From Paraburkholderia sp. ZP32-5 (GTDB taxonomy: Bacteria > Pseudomonadota > Gammaproteobacteria > Burkholderiales > Burkholderiaceae): a stretch of 64,000 nucleotides of DNA. Under the pieces are notes generated by a model that saw only the letters and a program-made list of their open reading frames with translations, was not told the origin of the DNA and searched no databases. Shown here in pieces: positions 42,951-50,870 of the stretch. The DNA lies in NCBI RefSeq assembly GCF_021390495.1, contig NZ_JAJEJP010000001.1, positions 4,154,001 to 4,218,000 of the forward strand, read 5' to 3'. How positions within the stretch are numbered: position 1 is the first letter of the stretch; each line of letters begins with the position of its first letter. The position numbers and the translations under genes are program-made.

Positions 42951-43244
42951 TCACCAGTCCACTTCGATAACGCTCACCCATTCCCTGGATTCAACAGCTC
43001 GCCGTATTCGCCGCAGCGTCTCATCGTGCGAATGCGCAAGGAATTTGGCTGCATCTTCCCGGGTTTTGGGAACAAGTTGATGCGCCAAGTCTTCGCAAAT
43101 GGTCCATCACTCCGCCCGCTCTTCTGCAGTCAGACCGGAGACAAACTTGCCGTCAATCATCCTGACAGCAAGTTTTGGGTGGGTGCCGGAAAGCGACGTC
43201 GGTGTCACGTCTCGAGGGAAATCGTCAGGTACAGGAGTGCTCAT
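42951..43244 (-). pseudogene. Small gene interrupted by an in-frame TGA
   Basis: A frame of 98 codons starts at ATG 43244 (MSTPVPDDFPRDVTPTSL). It runs through IDGKFVSGLTAEERAE to a TGA at 43107-43109, then continues with coherent sequence (WTICEDLAHQLVPKTREDAAKFLAHS ... SVIEVDW) to a second stop at 42951. The protein on both sides of the TGA has the same character, so a CGA-to-TGA nonsense change is likely. Function unknown. It lies in the same orientation as the orphan cluster upstream. Confidence 0.5.
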
Positions 43245-43368
43245 TTGAAAATTCCGATGACTCGCGTGGCAATGTCAATAGAAGATTGGTGTTTGCCGGA
43301 ACGGAGGGTCTTTGATTCGAGCGCAGTACGACGGACTGACGCGGGTCCCAAGCATGCAGCGACGAGCA

Positions 43369-43908
43369 TCAATCGAGCACCTCATCCTTAAAGGTTCGGG
43401 CTCGAGCTATCACTCCCTTTATATCGCCAACCGCCAGCAACTCGAGCGGGCTCTTGTCGCCAAGACTTCCACGCCGCGCGACAAAGAAGTCCCATTTCAG
43501 CCACCCCGACATCTCGCCCAACGCCTGTGACACAGTCTCAAGCGCATGTCGGTCCATGTCGGTGTTCGCAAGGAACGCCGGGTAGTAAAGCTCGCCATCA
43601 ACTTCGACAGTGAAGAAGCGCTTTTGGTCGAGCGCCGTCTGGACGTCTGCCGGTGTTATCGACAGAGCCACTTGGAATGCATTGGCATCCAGCAGGCTCC
43701 CGTCCTCAGCTAAGCGTCGGCGATGCTCCTGAACTTCGGCGCGGACGTCGTCCGAAATGTCTACGGTCGAGAAGTGCTCGGCAGGTGGTGGCCGCAGGCG
43801 AACGAAGTAGCGTGTCGTCTGCTGCCATCGAAACCGTACCAGTCCTTGGCCGAACGCTCGGCGCTTCAGGCGTGTCCTGACCTTCATTGTGTACACCCGT
43901 CGGAGCAT
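43369..43908 (-). CDS. MbcA/ParS/Xre-antitoxin-like domain protein
   Basis: A 179-aa protein. The C-terminal 70 residues, PAFLANTDMDRHALETVSQAL to WLKWDFFVARR and SPLELLAVGDIKGVIARA, resemble the toxin-binding domain of Xre/MbcA/ParS antitoxins, which pair with RES or ADP-ribosyl toxins. No RES-type gene is adjacent, so the partner, if any, is elsewhere or lost. The first 7 codons may not be translated (ATG 43887 is an alternative start). It is the last gene of a tightly packed minus-strand cluster. Confidence 0.65.
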   Translation of the reverse strand: MLRRVYTMKVRTRLKRRAFGQGLVRFRWQQTTRYFVRLRPPPAEHFSTVDISDDVRAEVQEHRRRLAEDGSLLDANAFQVALSITPADVQTALDQKRFFTVEVDGELYYPAFLANTDMDRHALETVSQALGEMSGWLKWDFFVARRGSLGDKSPLELLAVGDIKGVIARARTFKDEVLD

Positions 43909-43960
43909 GGATTCGCTCTATCGGCGTCGAATTCCCTGCGTATCGCCTCGCTTACGCTCT

Positions 43961-44464
43961 TCATCGCATTTCGCCAAATTGGGCATATAACGCCGCCTTC
44001 AAACCCTCTTGAATATCTGGGTCTCCGAGCCCTTCGTCTGGGTCACAATGTACGGGACGGCCGGGTTCGTCATCGAAGCCATCGTCCATGTCGTCTAGTG
44101 CGAGCCAGTGGACCAACCGATGGCGATTCACATATCCGAGGACCAGTATCCCTCTAGCCATGCCGTCCCAGAAATATGCGTCATGGAACCTGGAGTGATA
44201 AGTTGCCCATACCACCTTAGCGCGAAGGTCAGCAGCTGGCAACGCACTCCGTGCGCGATTAAATCCGAGCCCTTTCACCCATGACGTCGACAAGACCAAT
44301 TCGACGCTAGGATACGGAGCGAGAATCGCTGCCAAGACATCGGCGTACTCAAACAACTTGATGTGAGTGGGGTCGCTACTGATGATGCCGCGCTTCGTGC
44401 GGTAAGCGCCACCCCGATGCAGAACACCGTCGTAGTCGAGAAAGAGTACTTGCCGGTCAGACAT
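43961..44464 (-). CDS. HAD-like phosphatase with intact DxD motif
   Basis: A 167-aa HAD-fold protein. The start VLFLDYDGVLHRG carries the DxD nucleophile motif, and LVLSTSWVK supplies motif II (Thr/Ser). The sequence resembles the 'HAD domain in Swiss Army Knife RNA repair' group found in many mobile regions. ATG 44464 is chosen because the motif normally begins a few residues from the N terminus; ATG 44491 would add nine residues. It lies in the minus-strand orphan cluster. Two related proteins on the opposite strand, at 47.7-48.7 kb, have lost the nucleophile. Confidence 0.75.
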   Translation of the reverse strand: MSDRQVLFLDYDGVLHRGGAYRTKRGIISSDPTHIKLFEYADVLAAILAPYPSVELVLSTSWVKGLGFNRARSALPAADLRAKVVWATYHSRFHDAYFWDGMARGILVLGYVNRHRLVHWLALDDMDDGFDDEPGRPVHCDPDEGLGDPDIQEGLKAALYAQFGEMR

Positions 44465-44500
44465 CGCTCTCATCTCCATAACCTGCCCCATGAAACCGCG

Positions 44501-44797
44501 CTATGTGGCCCCGCGGCGTGGCCGAAAAGGTGGCCTTGGTGGCAATTCTTCGCTGCCAGCAAGAGCGGTCACGATACCTCTACCTACCAAATCCGGCACC
44601 GTCGTCGCATGTCGGGGATAGTCGACAAGCAGCCCGGTGGCGATGCGATTCCCAGCTTTATCGAATAGCCTCACCTCGTAGGAGGCGGACACGAAGCTGC
44701 CTCCGATATTCACAATTTCAACCATAGCGAGCTGCTTTCGAAATCGCGGGTCGGGGTCACCATACGGAAGCTTTTCGACTGTAACGAGCAGCATCAC
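44501..44797 (-). CDS. Hypothetical protein, 98 aa
   Basis: A small beta-rich protein (VTVEKLPYGD ... EIVNIGGSFVSASYEVRLFDKAGN) of unknown function, with no signal or membrane segment. It lies 36 nt from the HAD gene in the same operon-like array. Confidence 0.6.
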   Translation of the reverse strand: MMLLVTVEKLPYGDPDPRFRKQLAMVEIVNIGGSFVSASYEVRLFDKAGNRIATGLLVDYPRHATTVPDLVGRGIVTALAGSEELPPRPPFRPRRGAT

Positions 44798-44839
44798 AAA
44801 TCCCTCATCCGATTGGGAAGACCTGCCGAGTCCTCCTTG

Positions 44840-45301
44840 TTAGCGCCGCCTGATACGACCGATGGCTCTCCGTGCGATGCTGGAGACGACTCCGCTTCGC
44901 ACGACAGCAGCCGGAGGCCGTGCCTGCATCGGGCATCCTGCGTATCGAACGCGCACGCGAACGCTTTCTCCAGCGATTGCAATGTGGACGGACGCCTCCA
45001 ACTTCGGGCCGGGACATCCCGAAGATTCCCTGTGGACGAATACGGAGAACGCGCGAGGCGTAGAGTACGGACCGAGGGGCAAGTAGTAACCCTCTACCCG
45101 CAAGGCGTCCGAGGCCCGCTGAAGCAGCGGCGAGTCTGGGTCAACCGGCGCTGTCGCCACATACAGCGCTCTCAGGTCGTCAGGCTGGAACGCATGCTCA
45201 CCCTCATACACAGCTACGGTTGTGGCTGAATCGCCCGCTGCGTCTTCGCTTGCCCTTGCGCCATGCCCCCCCGGGCTCGCTCGCCAACGGCAACACAACA
45301 T
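44840..45301 (-). CDS. Hypothetical protein, 153 aa
   Basis: Start ATG 45301 is chosen because GGGAGGG lies just upstream; the open frame extends further but overlaps the neighbour. The sequence has a beta-domain core (TVAVYEGEHAFQPDDLRALYVATAPVDPDS) and a basic Arg-rich C terminus. No family recognised. It is part of the minus-strand cluster. Confidence 0.55.
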   Translation of the reverse strand: MLCCRWRASPGGHGARASEDAAGDSATTVAVYEGEHAFQPDDLRALYVATAPVDPDSPLLQRASDALRVEGYYLPLGPYSTPRAFSVFVHRESSGCPGPKLEASVHIAIAGESVRVRVRYAGCPMQARPPAAVVRSGVVSSIARRAIGRIRRR

Positions 45302-45357
45302 GCTTCCCTCCCGTACTCTGCTGTCGCCAAACAGAACCTCAAATCTGTAGAAAACAT

Positions 45358-45822
45358 TCAAAGGTGAGAACTTTCCGGCAACGAAATAAATGTCGCGGCA
45401 AGGACCCGTTGAGCGGCAGCGCACGCCTCCCGCAGTGACACTGGCGGCAAGTGCGGCGACCAGCTCGCCGCCCACATGACCAGAGCCCCGATAACCAGAC
45501 CGTCTGGAGGAGGCAACTGCATGGCCGCGATTTGGCGCTCGACCAGCGCTACGTCGCGGTGCGCGCTGCTCGCAAGACCAACGCCTCGGCAATCAGCAAA
45601 CTCGCAGCAGCACAAATACATGCAGGTCACCAAGTTCCTGAAGCACGTGTGCGTCGAGACTTCTCCGGCGGCCGCATCAAGATACAGTTCAATCGCTGCA
45701 CGCAGCCGCGGGTGCGCTCGCGGCCTTGAGATGTCGACGGCCACGAACCGAGCCATCACTACTGGGGCGGAAGCACATGCAGCGCATATAGTCGACAGCT
45801 GAATCACAAGTCGCCGTTTCAT
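45358..45822 (-). CDS. Hypothetical protein with signal-like N terminus, 154 aa
   Basis: The N terminus (KRRLVIQLSTICAACASAPVVMA) has a positive charge followed by a hydrophobic core and small residues, like a Sec signal peptide or single anchor. The mature part is Cys-rich (CFRNLVTCMYLCCCEF). GGGAGG lies upstream of the ATG. Function unknown. Confidence 0.55.
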   Translation of the reverse strand: MKRRLVIQLSTICAACASAPVVMARFVAVDISRPRAHPRLRAAIELYLDAAAGEVSTHTCFRNLVTCMYLCCCEFADCRGVGLASSAHRDVALVERQIAAMQLPPPDGLVIGALVMWAASWSPHLPPVSLREACAAAQRVLAATFISLPESSHL

Positions 45823-45843
45823 GCGATACCTCCCGCCCTCAAA

Positions 45844-46224
45844 TCAGCCCCTTCTTCGCCTCGACCTTTTCGCCCTCCGGGATTCCGCCGGAATACCAGA
45901 CGGGCGCAGATGCTGCGGCACTGACGCGGCAGCCAAGACGTATGCAAGCGCGTCACGTCGTTGCCTGGCTCTCTCGTGGTCGCGTCTGGGAACGAGTAGA
46001 CCCCACAGCATCGCTCGACGAAGCAGACGGTGAATGCACTCTTTAGGACGTCTGCGACCTCGAAGGCGAGCGATTCGGTTGCGATTAAGAAAACCCTGGT
46101 ACGACGACAGGAACTCGTCCGCAACGCCTTGAAGCGCGAAGCTGACCATGCGCGCCGCCTCGCCGGCAGGTCTGCCGCTCTGTTGTCCGCGATTCCACAC
46201 TCGCACAGTTCGCTTCGCGACCAC
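45844..46224 (-). CDS. Hypothetical basic protein, 126 aa
   Basis: GTG 46224 lies 2 nt after the stop of the BPSL0761-type gene, suggesting coupling. The protein is Arg-rich and helical (MVSFALQGVADEFLSSYQGFLNRN). A second frame, 45819-46124, is also open and ends in an ATGA overlap with the next gene, so the choice is uncertain. The present frame has the more natural residue composition. Confidence 0.45.
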   Translation of the reverse strand: MVAKRTVRVWNRGQQSGRPAGEAARMVSFALQGVADEFLSSYQGFLNRNRIARLRGRRRPKECIHRLLRRAMLWGLLVPRRDHERARQRRDALAYVLAAASVPQHLRPSGIPAESRRAKRSRRRRG

Positions 46225-46226
46225 GA

Positions 46227-46469
46227 TTAGTCTCGCGAACCGCGGAGCAGCCGGAGGCGCCTAGCCCGTGAACACGGTGCAGCCCACACCTCTGGCAACG
46301 CGGCAGCCGACTCCATAAGGTCAGCTTCGAATGGGTAATGTCGAAGAAGCCCCACTGCAACGGATTGGATAAGGCCCGGCACATCGATGGGTTCACGGGC
46401 TTCCGCAAGCGTCTGCAGAAACCATCGGACTTCAGTGACCGCCCGCGAGCGCTCAACAGGCGTGGTCAC
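46227..46469 (-). CDS. BPSL0761-family small protein
   Basis: An 80-aa protein starting MTTPVERSRAV, with RWFLQTLAEAREPIDVPG and GLLRHYPFEADL. This is the pattern of the small BPSL0761 family known from Burkholderia pseudomallei and relatives, whose function is unknown. It overlaps the upstream gene by 17 nt. Members are often found on islands. Confidence 0.7.
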   Translation of the reverse strand: MTTPVERSRAVTEVRWFLQTLAEAREPIDVPGLIQSVAVGLLRHYPFEADLMESAAALPEVWAAPCSRARRLRLLRGSRD

Positions 46470-46818
46470 GGTCGGATTCCTGGTATTGGTCCGTTATGTC
46501 CGCATAGTCGGAGATGTGATTGTGTTCACACCAGAACGACCAGAAGTATTCACTCACGCCATCCAAGCCGGCCGGACCCCGAAGGAAATAAATACGACCG
46601 GAGCGACTCTCAGCTCTATGGGTGTCGGAGTCATACACCAAGATTTCAGAGCTGATGCGGCCTAAAAAATTTGAGGCGTTGAGACCGACAAAGTGCACGT
46701 GGCCATCTGGAAGTATTTCCATGACGCGCCAATGCAGAAGGTCGGTAGATGGCTCAACACCTAGACTGGGCGCAATTCGAGCATGCATGACAATCACCTG
46801 GATGTGCCACAACGACAT
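46453..46818 (-). CDS. Hypothetical protein, 121 aa
   Basis: A small soluble protein (HWRVMEILPDGHVHFVGLNASNFLG ... GRIYFLRGPAGLDGVSEYFWSF) of beta-rich character. It has no recognised family. It heads the run of close, partly overlapping minus-strand genes down to 43369. Confidence 0.6.
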   Translation of the reverse strand: MSLWHIQVIVMHARIAPSLGVEPSTDLLHWRVMEILPDGHVHFVGLNASNFLGRISSEILVYDSDTHRAESRSGRIYFLRGPAGLDGVSEYFWSFWCEHNHISDYADITDQYQESDRDHAC

Positions 46819-46966
46819 CAGGCACCACTGCGTAGAACAGCAAGCGGGCTGGTTGTGGGATGCAGGTGCTCGAGCAGCGTTATTTGACTTTTAGCTCGGG
46901 CGAAGATGTGCGTTTATGCACATGAAACGACTATAGTCGGTGAGCGGAATTTTGCAAGCCCGTCGG

Positions 46967-47539
46967 TTACCGATGCTGCTCCGCCCTTTGGTGACCGTCC
47001 ACCGCAGCGCCGTTCAGAGACGAGACGTCCACGAACCGACCGATACCTTCGAACCGGCACACGGTCGCACACTGAAGGAACAAAGCCGCTGGGAAAGTGC
47101 CGCTTTTGGCCTGACTCTCCAAGTCCTTCGAGGTGACGACGACCCCAATCTCCGAAAGTCGCGCTGCCAGCCCCGCCCAGGTCAGCCACGGCTGGAGAGA
47201 CAGTTCTGACTGCAAGACGGCCGATGCGCGTTGCTCCCATGATTGCGTTGCGGTCAGGGCCTTCTCCCAAGCTGCCGGGTAGTCGGTCCGGGAAGCCAGA
47301 ACCACCTGCAGAAAGAAGGTGAACCGGCAGGTCCCGCGCTGCGACTTCGCCTGAACACCGCGAAAGGTATCAGGCACACCCATGTCGGCGAGCGCTGCAG
47401 CCAGGTCCGCGTAGCTCATGTCCTGCCGGGCAAGCGTCGCGCGAATTCCACGCGATACGAGGCCCGACCAGACGCTTTCCTGCTCGTCGCCCGGCGCTCG
47501 CGATTCCTTCGCATGAGAATTAGTAACTTTCGCTTGCAT
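46967..47539 (-). CDS. DUF6471-type protein, two repeats
   Basis: A 190-aa protein with two similar modules: WSGLVSRGIRATLARQDMSYADLAAAL-MGV ... FTFFLQVVLA and LSLQPWLTWAGLAARLSEIGV ... FPAALFLQCATV. This is the DUF6471 pattern, a small helix-turn-helix-like domain. It may be a DNA-binding regulator. It precedes the minus-strand cluster but is separated by about 150 bp of AT-rich sequence, so it may control it. Confidence 0.7.
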   Translation of the reverse strand: MQAKVTNSHAKESRAPGDEQESVWSGLVSRGIRATLARQDMSYADLAAALADMGVPDTFRGVQAKSQRGTCRFTFFLQVVLASRTDYPAAWEKALTATQSWEQRASAVLQSELSLQPWLTWAGLAARLSEIGVVVTSKDLESQAKSGTFPAALFLQCATVCRFEGIGRFVDVSSLNGAAVDGHQRAEQHR

Positions 47540-47696
47540 GTTTGCAGATTTGTGTACTAATTTTGATGTGTGTTAACACACATGGCTCATCCAAAAGTCA
47601 AACGCCAACGGAAGGGCCCATAAGACACCCATCTTCCTGGTTGCCGCCAGACACTGCGGACCAACCACAGAAGGTGCTCTGGCGGAGGATTCGGTC

Positions 47697-48191
47697 ATGT
47701 CCTCAACACTCTACCTTGGGCTCGAAGGCGTAACCTTCGCTCGCCGCTGCACAACTCGCCTCTCACGCTGCCAGCTCGAGCATCCGAGCGCTCTACCGCT
47801 GCCCCTCCTTCATCGACTGTCACGTATCGTTGACGAGTACCTCGACCTGACGATTGTCATCAACTCGTGGCTCGTGCCCGACTACGGATATCGGGGCGTG
47901 CTGAATCTGCTGCCTGCTCCGATTGCGAGCAAAACGGTCGGGGCGACCATGCAAGGAAATCGCACCCACCGTCGGCTCCCTACCTTACCTCGCGTAGACA
48001 TTCTGCGCGCTGACATCAGGCGGCGGAACCCGTCCCATCTCCTGATTGTAGATAGTTGCTCTTCAGCTGTCCCTTACGAGTACCTGCCGCAAGCCGTTCT
48101 CGTGAATAATACGTCCGAACTCGCCGCAACCCAATACGCGGAAATCATTTTAGATATCCTCGATTGCGCTACCCGCGTCCAGAGCACATAA
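47697..48191 (+). CDS. HAD-like protein lacking the catalytic Asp
   Basis: A 164-aa protein related in layout to the HAD protein encoded next. The N terminus reads LYLGLEGVTF where an active HAD would have DxDG, so both Asp residues are replaced (Gly and Glu). The motif II-like INSWLV and the C-terminal LLIVDSCSS region are kept. It is probably not a phosphatase and may have become a binding or inhibitory protein. It overlaps the next open frame, and the two form a pair on the + strand. Confidence 0.65.
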   Translation: MSSTLYLGLEGVTFARRCTTRLSRCQLEHPSALPLPLLHRLSRIVDEYLDLTIVINSWLVPDYGYRGVLNLLPAPIASKTVGATMQGNRTHRRLPTLPRVDILRADIRRRNPSHLLIVDSCSSAVPYEYLPQAVLVNNTSELAATQYAEIILDILDCATRVQST

Positions 48192-48214
48192 ACTCTAATT
48201 CTGTAGGTATCCGA

Positions 48215-48715
48215 ATGAATTTATACCTTAATCTGGACGGGGTACTGCACCCGAATCAGGTCGCGTATCGACCCGGTCGAGCGCCCGAACTGGAGATAGA
48301 AGGCCATCGCGTGCTGGAGCATGCCCATCTGCTGACAGAAGTTCTCGCCGCTCACGAAGACGTAGGCATTGTGCTCAACACGTGGTGGACCTACTACCTC
48401 GGCTTCGACACTTGCCTGAACCTGCTCTCAGCGGCCCTCGCATCCCGCGTGACCGGCGCCGTTCTTGGATTCTCCGCGTCGTATTGCGAATTGCCTCATC
48501 GCGTTCGCGAAGCAGAGACACGGATTACGGACAGCCGCTCGGACGCTTATCTGATACTGGACCACAGCAACGCACGCTACCTACGTTGCTACCTTCCGCA
48601 TCTGCTTGCCGTCAACGAATCCGAAGGGATGGCGACTCCCCAAGCCGCTCAGGTATTGCGGCGTCGTATCGACATGATTGTCAGCGAGGAGCGTATGAAG
48701 ATGCGGCATCCTTAA
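48215..48715 (+). CDS. HAD-like protein with Asn in place of the nucleophile
   Basis: A 166-aa protein starting LYLNLDGVLHPN: the nucleophile Asp of DxD is Asn while the second Asp is kept. LNTWWTYYLGF is a motif II-like Thr and YLILDH a motif IV-like segment. ATG 48215 is chosen because it is preceded by a TAGGT element and starts the motif at the usual distance. It is a second probably inactive HAD, directly after the more diverged one. Confidence 0.7.
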   Translation: MNLYLNLDGVLHPNQVAYRPGRAPELEIEGHRVLEHAHLLTEVLAAHEDVGIVLNTWWTYYLGFDTCLNLLSAALASRVTGAVLGFSASYCELPHRVREAETRITDSRSDAYLILDHSNARYLRCYLPHLLAVNESEGMATPQAAQVLRRRIDMIVSEERMKMRHP

Positions 48716-49599
48716 CAAGTTCCCGTGGCGAAACGGACGATTTGAGAAGTTCTGTTTAGATATACACCCGCTATCAAAACATAAACAGAAAAGACATTTA
48801 TTCCGCAATAAATAAGTTAGCAGGAATTTTGTGCGTGACAGCCCGGAGAATTTCGAAACGAAGTTCTCTAAAAACGCTCCAAAAACGCTATACATTTCGA
48901 AGCGTCTCGTTCTATCATTTCTCATCGCTTCGCAGGTGCAACTTCCCCCGGTTTTCCACTTCAAATTTCAGGAGGTAGCCGCCGGACCCCAGTGCTCATC
49001 TACTAAGCCCGATGGGGCGATGCGACCCCGCAGCGCGTGCGTGACCGCACAAATGAAGAGGGGTCGCTAAGCCCAAAAAATGGACCGCGACCCCAGTGGC
49101 TCCCCGTAAGAGAAACCACGGTTCGCACCCCAATGTTCTCACGGGGGGCTCTGGGCGTCAAAGGACTTCGCTCGTCTTCAACGAACGGATATCTGACGCC
49201 AAATGACTTCGAATATCATGCATTTTCGGCCAATTCCACCGAACTTCGGCCCTCGGCAGCTCCCCCCTCCTATGTGGTGGCGCCGGTACCCCTCCAAGAC
49301 ACCCTGTCCCCAATTGTTTTCCCCCTGTTTCACCTCCTCCGCACTCCCTCCGCCGCCTCCTCCCGGCTCCTTCCGCTTCCCCTCAGTACCTCTCCGCGCT
49401 CCTGGCAAAACCGGGGCGAGCCGCCGCATCTGGCTGACAAATCAGGCCCTTCCACCAGTCCGGTGAGTCTCTGAATTACGTCAGAACGCTAACCAATTGC
49501 GTTCGCGGGACCGCTGCAGTGTTGTACCCGTCCTGTCGCCGGCGCGCTCCAGACACGCTGCGAGGGGGCACGGCTGCCCACTTTTCTAAAGGAATTGTC
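48716..49599. other. Non-coding stretch of about 880 bp upstream of the transposition genes
   Basis: No supported gene. The left half is AT-rich. The middle contains repeated ggtcgc/gcgacc-type blocks around 49005-49105 (gatggggcgatgcgacccc, aggggtcgct, accgcgacccc), and the right half is a C-rich run (49250-49400). It could hold a transposon end or promoter, but I found no copy of the right-end palindrome. Confidence 0.4.
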
Positions 49600-50322
49600 A
49601 TGCACTCAAAGACCGCGCCGAGCAGCTTTACGCGTGAGCTGGAGGACTTCGTCGTCCGCCTCAAAAATTTTAGCGACGTCGCAAGCGAGGCACGGGCGTC
49701 CGAGAAGGCGACCCGTCACGCAGCTCCGAGCAAACCAGGGATGCTGACCATGCGCTCGTCGCGATACTTGCCCGTCCCGCCACGCGGAGGGGTAGTTGCG
49801 GGATGCCCTAGAAGCATCCAACGGCTGTGCGCGGTCCAGGCGCCGTCGAACGGCCTGCCTGCAAAAACGGCCTCTGCACGTCGGGCGCGTGTCGTCTGGG
49901 ATGCGGCGCGAGCGCACAACGCACCCGAGCGTGTGCTGGTCAGGCGCAAGTGCGACTCGCAAATCTTCGAAGCGACGATGCCCACGCAATTGAACCCCAC
50001 GCTGTCCGACGCCCCCTCGCAGCTCGAGGGCTCCTTTCCCTTCGCATCTATCTCCCGGGCGAACGCTCCCTTCAGCGTGCTGACGGGTCACGCGACAGTC
50101 TCCGCTTGGGGCGAACGCTTGCGCGCGCTCACTCATGCGGAGGTGGTCGACGCCATCGACGGCTGGCTGACCTTCGCGCTTGGCCAGATTGTGGGTCCCG
50201 CTAACGGGGAGCGGGCTGCGTACATTGGGTCGCTCATTCGCCTCCGGTACCAGTGGGACCAGATTCACGTTCGACTCAATCAGCAGGGCAAGTCAGGCGC
50301 TCTTTTTTCGATCCATCAGTGA
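49600..50322 (+). CDS. Hypothetical protein upstream of tnsAB, 240 aa
   Basis: ATG 49600 has AAGGA 8 nt upstream. The N-terminal half is basic and low in order. The C-terminal 80 residues (FPFASISRANAPFSVLTGHATVSAWGERL ... AYIGSLIRLRYQWDQIH) look like a folded helical domain. No family recognised. It lies in the same direction as the Tn7-like genes and may be an accessory of that element. Confidence 0.55.
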   Translation: MHSKTAPSSFTRELEDFVVRLKNFSDVASEARASEKATRHAAPSKPGMLTMRSSRYLPVPPRGGVVAGCPRSIQRLCAVQAPSNGLPAKTASARRARVVWDAARAHNAPERVLVRRKCDSQIFEATMPTQLNPTLSDAPSQLEGSFPFASISRANAPFSVLTGHATVSAWGERLRALTHAEVVDAIDGWLTFALGQIVGPANGERAAYIGSLIRLRYQWDQIHVRLNQQGKSGALFSIHQ

Positions 50323-50412
50323 CGCCCCGCGTATCGGGGTCCGACGTGCCTCGACTAACTCCCAAGGGGCACGAGTTCCGCAGTCGCGTTTCATCTCTCA
50401 GGAGGATGTGCC

Positions 50413-50775
50413 ATGAGGCAAAGCAACCGTGATTCCATCCAGCCCGCGAAGATTCGCTCAGGCGGCGCTCGCGTCCGTGCGGCGATGGTGCCGGTCTACA
50501 TGAAGGAGCCTACGCTGAAGGTACGGCGCTACCCGTCGACCATAGTGGCGGATTCTAGTGAGAAGTCGAGCACAGCGACGCTGGCCCTGCTCTGCGCCGA
50601 GCAGGGCGTGGCGGTCATCAGACGTCCTGCCCACTCCGATGCTCGCGCCCAGTTCGAACGGTCAATCGAATGCGTTCGCGAAGCCTTCCTCAAAGCATCA
50701 ATGGAGCGCACCCGAGCGTTGCCTCTGCCTAGTTTGCAAGTGAGGTCAAAGCGTCGGTATCGCACAGGCCGGTAG
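50413..50775 (+). CDS. Hypothetical basic protein, 120 aa
   Basis: A strong GGAGG lies upstream of ATG 50413. The protein is Arg/Lys-rich with a short helical segment (ATLALLCAEQGVAVIRRP). Function unknown. Position between the previous gene and tnsAB suggests the three form one transcript with the transposition genes. Confidence 0.5.
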   Translation: MRQSNRDSIQPAKIRSGGARVRAAMVPVYMKEPTLKVRRYPSTIVADSSEKSSTATLALLCAEQGVAVIRRPAHSDARAQFERSIECVREAFLKASMERTRALPLPSLQVRSKRRYRTGR

Positions 50776-50870
50776 GCATGCCGCGATAAGGACCCGGCCG
50801 TTTCCGTAGGTATCTCAACGCAACGCGCGCTGGCCTCATGGTCAGCGCGCAAATCAAAGCAGAGGACCGC

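Noticed and set aside
45819..46124. Alternative minus-strand frame overlapping the 45844-46224 gene
   Set aside because: It is open and ends in ATGA with the next gene, but its composition (many Cys and Arg) is less protein-like than the chosen frame, which is coupled to the BPSL0761 gene. The choice remains uncertain.
48716..49599. CRISPR array or direct-repeat cluster
   Set aside because: The ggtcgc/gcgacc blocks are short, irregular and lack equal spacing. No CRISPR array is visible anywhere in the window.
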